A DNA stretch of 64,000 nt from Stenotrophomonas maltophilia R551-3 (GTDB taxonomy: Bacteria > Pseudomonadota > Gammaproteobacteria > Xanthomonadales > Xanthomonadaceae): the NCBI RefSeq assembly GCF_000020665.1, contig NC_011071.1, positions 3,648,501 through 3,712,500 of the forward strand. Reading direction: 5' to 3'. Under the pieces are notes generated by a model. The model had not been told where the DNA came from, did no database searches, and was given only the letters and a program-made list of their open reading frames with translations. A program made the position numbers and the translations under genes. Of the stretch, positions 48,191 through 56,319 are shown one piece after another. Within the stretch, counting starts at the first letter, position 1. Each line of letters begins with the position of its first letter.

Positions 48191-49018
48191 TCAATCCAGG
48201 AACAGATCCGGCAACAATGGACGCGACGGATCCACCGCGTAACCCGAAAGATCGGTGACACCGGCCTGCGCCAGCGCTTCATCATCGATCAGGAACTGGC
48301 CGTGGAAACCGGCCGCCTCACGCACCAGCACCGCATGCGCGGCGTCGGCCATGATCTGCGGCGTGCGGCAGCCGGCCGCGTCCACGCCGGGAATCATGTT
48401 GATCGCATCGGTGGCGATCACCGTGCGCGGCCACAGCGCATTCACCGCCACGCCCTGCGGACCGAACTCCGCGGCCAAGCCCAGAGTGACAAAGCTCATG
48501 CCCATCTTCGCCAGCGTGTAGCCGGTGTGCGGTGCCCACCACTTTGGGTCCAGGCTCGGCGGCGGTGCCAGGGTGAGGATGTGCGGATTCGGTGCCTGCA
48601 GCAGGTACGGCAGGCAGGCCTGCGCGCAGAGGAAACTGCCGCGCGAATTGACCTGCTGCATCAGGTCGAAACGCTTCATCGGCGTATCCAGCGTGCCGCG
48701 CAGCCAGATCGCGCTGGCGTTGTTGATCAGGATGTCGATGCCACCGAAGGTGTCGACCGTGGCCGCAACTGCCGCGTTGACCTGATCTTCCTCGCGGATG
48801 TCGCACTTCAGCGCCAGGCCCTGGCCGCCGGCGGCGGTCACCGCTTCGGCAGCGGTGTGGATGGTGCCGGGCAACTTCGGATTGGCCACCGAGGACTTGG
48901 CGGCGATGGCGACGTTGGCACCGTCGCGCGCGGCGCGCAGTGCAATGGCCAGGCCAATGCCACGCGAGGCACCGGTGATGAAAAGGGTTTTGCCCTGCAG
49001 ACTGCCCACGTTCCACAC
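48191..49018 (-). CDS. SDR family oxidoreductase (HSDL2-like)
   Basis: A 275-residue short-chain dehydrogenase. The dinucleotide motif is TGASRGIGLAIA near residue 15; NNASAIW is the NAG-type motif; the catalytic pair is YTLAKMGMS. The usual catalytic Ser is not clear, its region reading ILTLAPPPSLDPKWW, which is the pattern of the HSDL2-like branch. It probably reduces or oxidises a lipid-derived carbonyl with NADP(H); substrate unknown. It stands alone after the DUF3829 pair. Confidence 0.9.
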   Translation of the reverse strand: MWNVGSLQGKTLFITGASRGIGLAIALRAARDGANVAIAAKSSVANPKLPGTIHTAAEAVTAAGGQGLALKCDIREEDQVNAAVAATVDTFGGIDILINNASAIWLRGTLDTPMKRFDLMQQVNSRGSFLCAQACLPYLLQAPNPHILTLAPPPSLDPKWWAPHTGYTLAKMGMSFVTLGLAAEFGPQGVAVNALWPRTVIATDAINMIPGVDAAGCRTPQIMADAAHAVLVREAAGFHGQFLIDDEALAQAGVTDLSGYAVDPSRPLLPDLFLD

Positions 49019-49117
49019 TCCAGCGTATGCAATGAGTCGCTAGTATGCCGCGCCGACGCGGAGTTCACCCAGCCTTGACGATACTCGGGTCTCCAGACAA
49101 CGCACGAGGTCCACGCC

Positions 49118-49801
49118 ATGCGCCGTTCCCGCCTGTTGCTGCCTGCCCTGGGCCTCGCCCTGCTGACTGCCTGCCAGGGCCGTTCGCCGGAACCCGGTAA
49201 GGAGCCGCCCGCCGGTGACGCGCCCAGTGCGGAGAAGGCCGCCGCCGACGGCAAGATGCGCTGGAGCGAGGCGGTGGTCTGGGATGGCGACCTCAATGCC
49301 TGCCGCCAAGGTGAGAACGCCGCGACCCGCGATTGCCTGCGCGATGCGATGCGCGCGGGTGGCGCCAGCGCCGATGCCATCACCGCCGCCGAGCAGTTGT
49401 CCAGCGGCGGCGAGCTGGCCTATGTGACCGCCTGGCACGAGAACGAAGGACTTGGCATTGCCACGGTCGAGTATCCGTTCCGCGCCAACACCAATGAAGG
49501 CACGCGACTGGTCGATGCCGGTGGTAAGCGCATCGACGTGGATGCGGTGCAGCTGGACGACACGCTGCGTGCCGACCCCACTGTGCAGGAACTGCTGAAG
49601 GCCAACCCACAGGCCACGCCGTTCGCACCGGCGCAGTCGGCCGGCGCTTCGCCATTGGATAACGGCGGCATCCGCCTGCTGTACCGCACGCCGCTGCGCG
49701 ACTGCCACGCCTGCCCGGACGTGGGCCAGTTGCAGATCGCCTATGACTTCGACGCCAAGCGCAACTTCATCGGCCAGCAAGTGGTACCGGCAACGCCGTA
49801 A
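49118..49801 (+). CDS. Predicted lipoprotein of unknown function
   Basis: A 227-residue protein with signal LPALGLALLTAC (Cys19 lipidated), a Pro/Glu/Ala-rich linker (residues about 20-45), and a compact C-terminal domain: VVWDGDLNACRQGENAATRD, AYVTAWHENEGLGIATVEYP, FRANTNEGTRLVDAGGKRID, and LRDCHACPDVGQLQIAYDFD. Two Cys pairs could form disulfides. I do not recognise the family. The gene diverges from the SDR gene, with a TAGTAT box near 49041. Confidence 0.8.
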   Translation: MRRSRLLLPALGLALLTACQGRSPEPGKEPPAGDAPSAEKAAADGKMRWSEAVVWDGDLNACRQGENAATRDCLRDAMRAGGASADAITAAEQLSSGGELAYVTAWHENEGLGIATVEYPFRANTNEGTRLVDAGGKRIDVDAVQLDDTLRADPTVQELLKANPQATPFAPAQSAGASPLDNGGIRLLYRTPLRDCHACPDVGQLQIAYDFDAKRNFIGQQVVPATP

Positions 49802-49805
49802 GCAG

Positions 49806-49868
49806 GTAGCGCCGGGCCATGCCCGGCGGACGCAGCGTTCAATGCCGCCGGGCATGGCCCGGCGCTAC
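49806..49868 (+). repeat. SMAG/REP dimer overlapping the DUF2867 stop codon
   Basis: GTAGCGCCGGGCCATGCCCG, a 19-base middle, then CGGGCATGGCCCGGCGCTAC. The last CTA (49865-49867) is, on the minus strand, the TAG stop of the DUF2867 gene. Confidence 0.85.
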
Positions 49869-50371
49869 CGATAGCTGCGGACCTGCTTCTGAAGCAGATG
49901 CGGCACGATCAGCCGATGCACGGGTGCAACCGGCAGCATGTACGCACGCCCGAACGCGTTGTGGGTATGCACCACCGTCGCCACTTCCAGCACGTCACCC
50001 TGCCATTGCAGGGCCAGCTGCACGCGCAGATGGCGATCATCGTCTTCCAGCACGATGGCATCGTCGCCCAGCGACTGCAGGGTGAAGATGCCCAGCCGCT
50101 GGCCGGGCCGAGGATCCTCAACAACCTGCACCGCACGCAACGACCCCAGATGCTTCATGCCGAGCAGGCGCATGCCGTGGTTGCGCAGCGTCATCAGCCC
50201 GTCGAACCAGCCGGGAATGGTCGCCGACATATCGCGGTACGCCTGCAGCGCGGTGCGCCCGTCGCGCCGGGTCGTGGCCTGGCAGGCGTGCACGAAGTCG
50301 GCGCCGGGCAGCTGCGCACGCAGCACGTTGCCCGCACCCGGCGGGCCGCTCACCACCTGCGCACGGCTCAC
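49865..50371 (-). CDS. DUF2867 domain protein
   Basis: A 168-residue protein starting at a GTG that overlaps the stop of the kinase-like gene (GTGA). DUF2867 features: LPGADFVHACQ near residue 18, MSATIPGWFDGLMTLRNHGM, LGMKHLGSLRAV, GQRLGIFTLQSLGDDAIVLE and VVHTHNAFGRAYMLPVAPVH. The family has no known activity; its fold is probably a START/SRPBCC-like lipid-binding barrel. The stop codon is contributed by a SMAG repeat. Coupling to the kinase-like gene suggests a shared substrate or regulation. Confidence 0.8.
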   Translation of the reverse strand: MSRAQVVSGPPGAGNVLRAQLPGADFVHACQATTRRDGRTALQAYRDMSATIPGWFDGLMTLRNHGMRLLGMKHLGSLRAVQVVEDPRPGQRLGIFTLQSLGDDAIVLEDDDRHLRVQLALQWQGDVLEVATVVHTHNAFGRAYMLPVAPVHRLIVPHLLQKQVRSYR

Positions 50372-51030
50372 GGCTTCGGCCCCTGCCCTTCGTTGTCTTC
50401 CCAATGCAGGATGCGGCGGGTGACGAAGCGGTAGACCGGCTTGCCGGTGGCGAACCACAGCTCGCGCACCCACGAGGTGCGCTTGAGCACACGCTTTTCC
50501 ACCGGGGTGAGCGACTCGCGGCAGTACATGCGCTTGTGCTTGAGCAGGTGGCGCAGGTCCTCGCGGGCCAGCAGCCGCATCCAGCGCGAGCGCGGGTTGC
50601 CGATCACCGCCAGCTGGAAGTCGATCAGCGCCGGCCGACCATCCTCGGTGACCAGCCAGTTGGCTTCCTTGGCCAGGTCGTTGTGGGCGACACCGTTGCG
50701 ATGCAGCTGCTGCAGCAGGCGACGCGCCGAGCGGAACCAGGCCAGATCGCCGCGCGGCGGGCGCTGGTACATGGCGTCGCCGGCCATGAAACTGCGGTCC
50801 AGGTGACGGCCATTCCAGGCCAGCAGCTGCGGCACATCGGCCATGCCGTGGATGTGCTGCAGCGCGCGTGCCTCGCGGCGGGCCAGCCACCAGGCTGGCA
50901 GCCGCAGCCACATCGGTGTGGCGCCCAGATCACGGCGCACGAACGGGCCATCGGGCCCTTTCACAAGAAGGATCTGGCCGAAGCTGTCGGCCTTCAAAGC
51001 ATGCGGTGGAGCGTCTGGCGTATGCGGCAT
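50368..51030 (-). CDS. RIO/LPS-kinase-like protein kinase
   Basis: A 220-residue protein with a compact kinase fold. The catalytic loop is GVAHNDLAKEANWLV (HxD..xxN, near residues 112-126) and the metal-binding loop ALIDFQLAV (DF motif near 135). The N-terminal lobe has LLVKGPDGPFVRRDLG. Similar proteins are called RIO1-like, InaA or Kdo-kinase-like and often phosphorylate lipopolysaccharide sugars or small molecules. It overlaps the DUF2867 gene by 4 bases and is divergent from the DedA-PAP2 gene, both hinting at an envelope role. Confidence 0.78.
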   Translation of the reverse strand: MPHTPDAPPHALKADSFGQILLVKGPDGPFVRRDLGATPMWLRLPAWWLARREARALQHIHGMADVPQLLAWNGRHLDRSFMAGDAMYQRPPRGDLAWFRSARRLLQQLHRNGVAHNDLAKEANWLVTEDGRPALIDFQLAVIGNPRSRWMRLLAREDLRHLLKHKRMYCRESLTPVEKRVLKRTSWVRELWFATGKPVYRFVTRRILHWEDNEGQGPKP

Positions 51031-51103
51031 GGGCCCATTCTAGGCGATGGCGCCGGTTGCAAACGGTCACGAAGCGGCTGGGAACCAGTCACCTTCACGC
51101 CCC

Positions 51104-51109
51104 TATAAT
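51104..51109 (+). promoter_or_regulatory. -10 box placed for a leaderless message
   Basis: A perfect TATAAT ends six bases before the ATG at 51116, so transcription would start at or next to the start codon. There is no Shine-Dalgarno (CGGGCA). The -35 region is not recognisable. Confidence 0.55.
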
Positions 51110-51115
51110 CGGGCA

Positions 51116-53110
51116 ATGGACTCTTCATGGATCGACGCCACGCTCGCGTGGATTGCCGCTCACCCCGTGTTGGCGGGTGCCGTTATCTTCCTCATCGCCT
51201 TCTGCGATGCGGTCATCATTCTTGGCGCCATCGTGCCGGCGCTGCCGTTGCTGTTCGCGGTGGGCGTGTTCATCGGCCTGGGCCAGATCTCCGGGCCGTA
51301 CGCGGTTGCGGCTGCAGCTCTGGGCGCCTTTGCCGGCGACGGCATCAGCTACTGGATCGGCCGCCGTTGGGGTGACCGACTGCGCGGCGTCTGGCCGTTC
51401 AGCCGCTACCCGCAGCTGCTCGACCGCGGTGAGAACCTGTTCCGCCGCAATGCGTTCAAGAGCATCCTGATCGCACGCTACGTCGGCGCGATCCGCCCGT
51501 TCGTGCCCGCCATTGCCGGCATGATGAAGATGCCAGCCAGCCGTTACGTGCAGGCCAGCGGCATCGCCAGCATCTCCTGGGCGGTGCTGTTCCTGGCGCC
51601 AGGCTGGATCCTCGGCGAAGCCTACGACGCAGTCGCGGCGGTGGCCGGGCGTCTGGTGGTGGTGGTCGGCCTGCTGGCGGTGATCCTCAGCCTGGTCTGG
51701 GCCATCGTGCTGTACGGCTACCGCTGGTCGGCCGCGCGCATGGACAACTGGCTGGCGCGCCTGCTGGACTGGTCCAACCGTCATCCGACGCTGGGCCGCT
51801 ACACCGTTGGCGTGCTGGACCCGAAGCGCCGCGAGTCGGTGCCGCTGGCGATGCTGGCACTGATGCTGCTGGTGCTGGGCTGGGGCTGGTTCGCGCTGCT
51901 GACCGTGGTAGTTGCGCATGGGGAGCCGCTGGCAATCGATCTGCTGGTGCACCAGGCCATGCTGGCACTGCGCAACCCGCTGGCCGACTACCCGATGGCC
52001 GCGCTGGCTTCGCTGGGGGCGTGGCAGGTACTGCTGCCGGCCACCGCTGCGGCGATGGGCTACCTGATCTGGCGCCGGCGCTGGATGGCGGCCGCGCACT
52101 GGCTGGCCGCCCTCGCCTTCGGCCTGGCGCTGACCATGCTGCTGGGTGCCACCGTGGATGTGGTGCGCCCGGTCGACGCCAGCAGCGGCTTCGGCTTCCC
52201 GTCGGTGTCGGTGACCATGGCCACCATCACCTTCGGCTTCTTCGCGGTGCTGATCGCCCGCGAGATGCCCGGCCGCACCCGCGTCTGGCCCTACCTGGTG
52301 TCGGGCATCGTGGTCAGCCTGATCGGCTTCTCACGCCTGTACCTGGGCGCGCATTGGCTGAGCGACGTGATCGGCGGCATGCTGTTCGGCACGTTCTGGC
52401 TGCTGGTGCTGGGCATCGCCTACCGCCGCCGCTTCAACCGCTCGTTCTGGGTCAAGCCGGTGGCTTGGCTGTTCTACGGCGTGTTCGCGGTAGCGGCGAT
52501 GTGGTACGCGCCGCGCCACATTCCGGTGAAGCTGGAACGCTTCGAGCCGACCCTGCCGGCACCGCAGGCGATGGATGCGCAAGCCTGGTGGCAGCACGAC
52601 TGGGCCACGCTGCCGGCGCGCCGCAACGAGTTCGACGACGACCAGCGCTGGCCGCTGGACGTGCAGGTAGCCGGGCCGCTGGCACCGCTGCAGGCTCAGC
52701 TGGAAGCGCGCGGCTGGAAGCGGCAGGAACAGGCTGGCTGGCAGCAGGCGCTGCTGATGCTGGACAAGAACACCGGTGCAGATGAACTGCCGGTGTTGCC
52801 GGCAACGCTGGACACCCGCGTGGAAGCACTGCTGATGGTGCGCCAGGGCGCGAAGCCGGATGAGCGCTATGTGCTGCGCCTGTGGCCCGCACCCGCGCAG
52901 TTGCAGCCGGGCAACACGCCGCTGTGGCTGGGCAGTGCACAGACCCTGCGCTACGAGCGCCACTTCGAATGGATCGGCATGTGGCACCCGTTGCGTGGTG
53001 TCGACCCGGCCTTGAATGCAGTGAAGGACGCCGTGCAGGACCTGCCGCAGCGCGAAGACGTGCACAGCGAAACCGGATTGCCGGTGCTGCGGTTGAAGAC
53101 CACGCCGTGA
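51116..53110 (+). CDS. DedA - PAP2 phosphatase - LssY-type fusion membrane protein
   Basis: A 664-residue protein of three parts. Residues about 1-200 are DedA/SNARE-associated: GDGISYWIGRRWGDRL, then FKSILIARYVGAIRPFVPAI of flippase-type DedA proteins. Residues about 240-460 form a PAP2 phosphatase: VDVVRPVDAS, GFPSVSVTMA (SxxH-like region with Val in place of His) and RLYLGAHWLSDVIGG. The canonical PAP2 motif 2 PSGH reads PSVSV here, worth noting. The C-terminal ~180 residues resemble LssY_C. It probably moves and dephosphorylates undecaprenyl or other lipid phosphates in the inner membrane. Start 51116 is directly behind a TATAAT box. Confidence 0.87.
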   Translation: MDSSWIDATLAWIAAHPVLAGAVIFLIAFCDAVIILGAIVPALPLLFAVGVFIGLGQISGPYAVAAAALGAFAGDGISYWIGRRWGDRLRGVWPFSRYPQLLDRGENLFRRNAFKSILIARYVGAIRPFVPAIAGMMKMPASRYVQASGIASISWAVLFLAPGWILGEAYDAVAAVAGRLVVVVGLLAVILSLVWAIVLYGYRWSAARMDNWLARLLDWSNRHPTLGRYTVGVLDPKRRESVPLAMLALMLLVLGWGWFALLTVVVAHGEPLAIDLLVHQAMLALRNPLADYPMAALASLGAWQVLLPATAAAMGYLIWRRRWMAAAHWLAALAFGLALTMLLGATVDVVRPVDASSGFGFPSVSVTMATITFGFFAVLIAREMPGRTRVWPYLVSGIVVSLIGFSRLYLGAHWLSDVIGGMLFGTFWLLVLGIAYRRRFNRSFWVKPVAWLFYGVFAVAAMWYAPRHIPVKLERFEPTLPAPQAMDAQAWWQHDWATLPARRNEFDDDQRWPLDVQVAGPLAPLQAQLEARGWKRQEQAGWQQALLMLDKNTGADELPVLPATLDTRVEALLMVRQGAKPDERYVLRLWPAPAQLQPGNTPLWLGSAQTLRYERHFEWIGMWHPLRGVDPALNAVKDAVQDLPQREDVHSETGLPVLRLKTTP

Positions 53111-53119
53111 TGGCGCCGC

Positions 53120-53350
53120 CGGGCATGGCCCGGCGCTACCGCCGCGCTCTGGCAGATGCCAACCTTGGTTGGCGCTTCGGGAAAAGGCTGCCAACCAAGG
53201 TTGGCATCTACCGGCTCCGCCGCGCCCTGGTAGTCGCCAACCTTGGTTGGCGTTTTCCGGCTCCGCCGCGCTCTGGTAGTCGCCAACCTTGGTTGGCATT
53301 TTCCGGTTCCGCCGCGCTCTGGTAGTCGCCAACCTTGGTTGGCGGTTTCC
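53120..53350 (+). repeat. 46-bp tandem array of CCAACCTTGGTTGG repeats
   Basis: GCCAACCTTGGTTGGC occurs at 53158, 53236, 53282 and 53328; the reverse form GCCAACCAAGGTTGGC at 53189. The last three are spaced by exactly 46 bases with conserved CCGCCGCGCTCTGGTAGTC between, so this is a tandem repeat of a GTAG-headed unit. A SMAG palindrome (GCCGGGCATGGCCCGGCGCTAC) opens the region at about 53122. The array ends at the stop of the LON-domain gene. Confidence 0.85.
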
Positions 53351-53352
53351 GG

Positions 53353-53931
53353 TTACGGCATCCAGCCCAGCAACTGCTGCAACCGCTGGTGCGGGTCATC
53401 CATCTGCAGCAGCTGCAGGCGCTGCTGCTCGCTCAGCGGCAGCAGTTCGGCCAACCGCCAGCCGACCCAGCTGGCCTGGTCCAGCAGTGCCGGGCTGGCG
53501 GGCGCATAGGCCTCGCCCGCCTGTTCGATGATGTGCCCCAGCACCGTGGCCAGCAGCGCATGCTGCGGCTTCAATTCGTCATCGGGATCTTCCTCGCACC
53601 AGTGCACGTCGGCCACCACCAGGCCGTTGTCGCGCACGCGGGTGCGCTCGACATGGAAGCGGCGGGTACCGCGCAGGCGCAGTTGCAGCACGCCATCGGC
53701 GCCGACATCGAAGTCTTCGATGCGTACCTGCACGCCATACGCTGCCGGTGTCGCCGGGGCTCCCACTTCCTGGCCGTCGAGGATCAGGCAGACACCAAAG
53801 CCTTCGCCACTGCGACCGCTGTCGCGGACCAGATCCAGATAGCGGCGCTCGAACACACGCAGGCCCACCGCTGCACCCGGCACCAGCGTGGTGTGCAGCG
53901 GAAACAGCGGCAGCGAATCGTCGGCGCTCAT
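53353..53931 (-). CDS. LON peptidase substrate-binding (N-terminal-like) domain protein
   Basis: A 192-residue protein made only of the LON N-domain: LPLFPLHTTLVPGAAVGLRV, FERRYLDLV, then GFGVCLILDGQEVG and AAYGVQVRIEDFDVGADGVL, with a C-terminal helical bundle. It lacks AAA+ and protease domains, so it probably binds substrates or acts as an adaptor. Start overlaps the mpl stop (ATGA), hence both are co-translated. Its 3' end borders the tandem repeat array. Confidence 0.92.
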   Translation of the reverse strand: MSADDSLPLFPLHTTLVPGAAVGLRVFERRYLDLVRDSGRSGEGFGVCLILDGQEVGAPATPAAYGVQVRIEDFDVGADGVLQLRLRGTRRFHVERTRVRDNGLVVADVHWCEEDPDDELKPQHALLATVLGHIIEQAGEAYAPASPALLDQASWVGWRLAELLPLSEQQRLQLLQMDDPHQRLQQLLGWMP

Positions 53932-55292
53932 CGGGCCTGCAGGGCAGCGAGGAAGCGGCGCGGTGCGCCGTCGAAGCCACCGTTGGACATGAACACCACA
54001 TGGTCACCGCTGCGCACGCTGGACTGCAGCTGCGCCAGCAACGCGTCGGTATCGGGTACCGCATGCGCTTCACCACGCACGGCGGCGACCACTGCCGCCG
54101 CGTCCCACGCGAGCTCAGGGCGGTGCAGGAACACCACTTCATCGGCCAGCGCCAGCGACGGGGCCAGCGCCTGCGCATGCGCGCCCAACCGCATCGAATT
54201 GCTGCGCGGCTCCATCGCGACCACGATGCGCGCATCGCCAACCTTGGCACGCAGGCCTTCCAGCGTGGTGGCGATCGCGGTCGGGTGATGGGCGAAATCG
54301 TCGTAGACGGTGATGCCATCGTGGCTGCCGATCACCTCCATGCGGCGCTTGACGCTGCGGAAGTGCGCCAGCGCCGGGATCACCTCGGCCGGGGCCACGC
54401 CCACCGCATGCGCGGCAGCCAGTGCGGCCAGGCCGTTGAGCACGTTGTGGCGGCCCAGCAACGACCACTGCACGTCACCCAGCGCCTGCCCGCGATGGTG
54501 CACGCGGAACGCGCTGCCATCGGCGGCCAGCAGTTCGGCGTGCCACTCCAGCGAGGGATCGAAACCAAAGCGCTCCACCGGGGTCCAGCAGCCCATGGCC
54601 AGTACTTCGGCCAGGTGCGGGTCCTCGCCGTTGACGATCAAGCGGCCGCGAGCCGGCACCGTGCGCACCAGGTGGTGGAACTGGCGCTGGATCGCAGCCA
54701 CGTCCGGGAAGATGTCGGCGTGGTCGTATTCGAGGTTGTTGAGGATGGCCACCAACGGCCGGTAGTGCACGAACTTGCTGCGCTTGTCGAAGAAGGCGGT
54801 GTCGTATTCATCGGCCTCGACCACGAACTCGCGGCCCTGGCCCAGCCGGGCTGAAACGCCGAAGTCCTCAGCTACGCCGCCGATCAGGAAACCCGGCGAG
54901 CGCCCAGCGCTTTCCAGCAGCCAGGTGAGGATGGTGGTGGTGGTGGTCTTGCCGTGGGTGCCGGCCACAGCCAGGGTATCGCGCCCCGGCAGGACCTGCT
55001 CGGACAGCCACTGCGCCCCGGAAATGTAACGCTGGCCGGCATCAAGCACGGCCTCCACGGCCGCGTTGCCGCGCGACAGCGCGTTGCCGATCACCACCTG
55101 GCCGGTGTCGGCCGGCACGCTGTCGGCGCGGTAGCCCTGGTCCAGGGTGATGCCCAGCTGCTCGAGCTGGGTCGACATCGGCGGGTAGATGGCCTGGTCG
55201 CTGCCGCTGACCGTATGGCCCAGTTCCCGCGCCAGGGCGGCCACGCCGCCCATGAAGGTGCCGGCGATTGCAAGGATATGTACGCTGCTCAT
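53928..55292 (-). CDS. mpl: UDP-N-acetylmuramate:L-Ala-gamma-D-Glu-meso-DAP ligase
   Basis: A 454-residue Mur ligase that attaches recycled tripeptide to UDP-MurNAc in peptidoglycan recycling. The N-terminal Rossmann part starts VHILAIAGTFMGGVAALARE (as in MurC/Mpl); the ATP loop is VAGTHGKTTTTT near residue 108; later EYDHADIFPD, LLGRHNVLNGLAALAAA and VYDDFAHHPTAIATTLEGL are typical. The Met at 55292 is used: 66 upstream codons in frame are in the spacer and not conserved in type. Overlaps the LON-domain gene. Confidence 0.95.
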   Translation of the reverse strand: MSSVHILAIAGTFMGGVAALARELGHTVSGSDQAIYPPMSTQLEQLGITLDQGYRADSVPADTGQVVIGNALSRGNAAVEAVLDAGQRYISGAQWLSEQVLPGRDTLAVAGTHGKTTTTTILTWLLESAGRSPGFLIGGVAEDFGVSARLGQGREFVVEADEYDTAFFDKRSKFVHYRPLVAILNNLEYDHADIFPDVAAIQRQFHHLVRTVPARGRLIVNGEDPHLAEVLAMGCWTPVERFGFDPSLEWHAELLAADGSAFRVHHRGQALGDVQWSLLGRHNVLNGLAALAAAHAVGVAPAEVIPALAHFRSVKRRMEVIGSHDGITVYDDFAHHPTAIATTLEGLRAKVGDARIVVAMEPRSNSMRLGAHAQALAPSLALADEVVFLHRPELAWDAAAVVAAVRGEAHAVPDTDALLAQLQSSVRSGDHVVFMSNGGFDGAPRRFLAALQAR

Positions 55293-55439
55293 GACCGAGG
55301 ATTGTGACTGATGACGGCTGTATAGGGCCAATGTCCGACCGGGGGTAAGACAAGTCCTACACAGGATGTGAGAAAACTCCAATCTTCTGTCAGGGAAATC
55401 CCGATAGCGATGTTCTGTGAACCCGGACACAATTCGAAC

Positions 55440-55585
55440 TGCCAGCCGCAGTACCCGAACCGGTCCTACTCCCCAAGAGGCCATCCCCAAGGGAGCTCAT
55501 GCTGCGGGGCCCTGAGCAAGCCCTCTGCTGGCGCCTATGAAACGACACAGGCCTGATCCTCGCGGACCAGGCCTGTGTTTTTTGC
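55440..55585 (+). ncRNA. Candidate small RNA with C-rich loops between mpl and adk
   Basis: A plus-strand terminator (55545-55583) has no plus-strand gene before it: mpl and adk both read the other way. Upstream are stem-loops: GGTCCT / AGGCC around ACTCCCCAAG (about 55462-55482), GCTCA / TGAGC around a GC-rich loop (55495-55517), and the exposed CATCCCCAAG. Short CCCC loops are a feature of the Xanthomonas sRNA sX13; homology is not shown. The 5' end is a guess (a CACAAT box at 55428-55433). The 327-base spacer has no convincing ORF. Confidence 0.5.
55545..55583 (+). terminator. Plus-strand Rho-independent terminator of the orphan transcript
   Basis: ACACAGGCCTG, 12-base loop, CAGGCCTGTGT and six T residues on the plus strand. 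On the minus strand there is no T tract, so it does not serve adk. Confidence 0.85.
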
Positions 55586-55619
55586 GCCCGGGGGCCGGCA
55601 AGACGCCGGCCCGGCCGGT

Positions 55620-56183
55620 TCAACCCTTGATCGCCGCCAGGATGCGGGCTTCGATCTCGTCCAGCTCACCGACGCCGTCGACGCGGGCCAGAGTGCCACG
55701 GGCGGCATAGAAGTCGACCACCGGGGCGGTCTGGTCGTTGTAGACCTGCAGGCGCTGACGCACCGCTTCCGGACTGTCATCGGCGCGGCCCTGCTCCTTG
55801 GCACGACCGGCGATGCGGTCGACCAGCAGCTCGGTGGCCACGTCCAGCTGCACCACCGCGTCCAGCGGCTGGCCGATCTTGGCCAGCAGGCCGTCCATCG
55901 CATTGGCCTGGGCCACATTGCGCGGGTAGCCATCCAGGATGAAGCCCTTGGCGACATCGGCCTGGGTCAGGCGCGACTCCAGCATGCCCAGCAGGATGTC
56001 GTCCGAGACCAGGTTGCCGGCGTCCATGACGGCCTTGGCCTGCTTGCCCAGCTCGGAGCCGGCAGCGATTTCCGCGCGCAGCATGTCACCGGTCGAAATG
56101 TGGGCGATACCCAGCTTTTCCTTCAGGCGCGTCGCCTGTGTCCCCTTGCCCGAACCGGGCGGTCCCAACAGAACCAATCGCAT
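55620..56183 (-). CDS. adk: Adenylate kinase
   Basis: A 187-residue enzyme interconverting 2 ADP with ATP and AMP. P-loop LGPPGSGKGTQ at residues 6-16, HISTGDMLRAEI of the AMP site, FILDGYPRNVAQA, then a short LID: DRIAGRAKEQGRADDSPEAV, without the zinc-binding or long insert of E. coli Adk. The short-LID form is typical of Xanthomonadaceae. The Met at 56183 begins the first strand (MRLVLLGP). It lies back-to-back with pfp. Confidence 0.96.
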   Translation of the reverse strand: MRLVLLGPPGSGKGTQATRLKEKLGIAHISTGDMLRAEIAAGSELGKQAKAVMDAGNLVSDDILLGMLESRLTQADVAKGFILDGYPRNVAQANAMDGLLAKIGQPLDAVVQLDVATELLVDRIAGRAKEQGRADDSPEAVRQRLQVYNDQTAPVVDFYAARGTLARVDGVGELDEIEARILAAIKG

Positions 56184-56319
56184 TGACCTGACTCCAACGT
56201 GTTGAAAATTAAGAAGGTTCGCGTCCCGGACGGTCCGGTATCGCTGCACCGCAATAGCGCCACTTTACCGCATACGGGTAATGTCCCTGCAATGTCCCCT
56301 CCCCCGAGCAGGTAGAAGC

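Noticed and set aside
53158..53343. Regular spacing suggested a CRISPR array.
   Set aside because: Repeats are palindromic with nearly identical sequence between them; there are no unique spacers and no cas genes.
55368..55556. A 62-codon plus-strand frame in the mpl-adk gap.
   Set aside because: No ribosome site, odd composition and overlap with structured RNA and terminator; a non-coding RNA explains it better.
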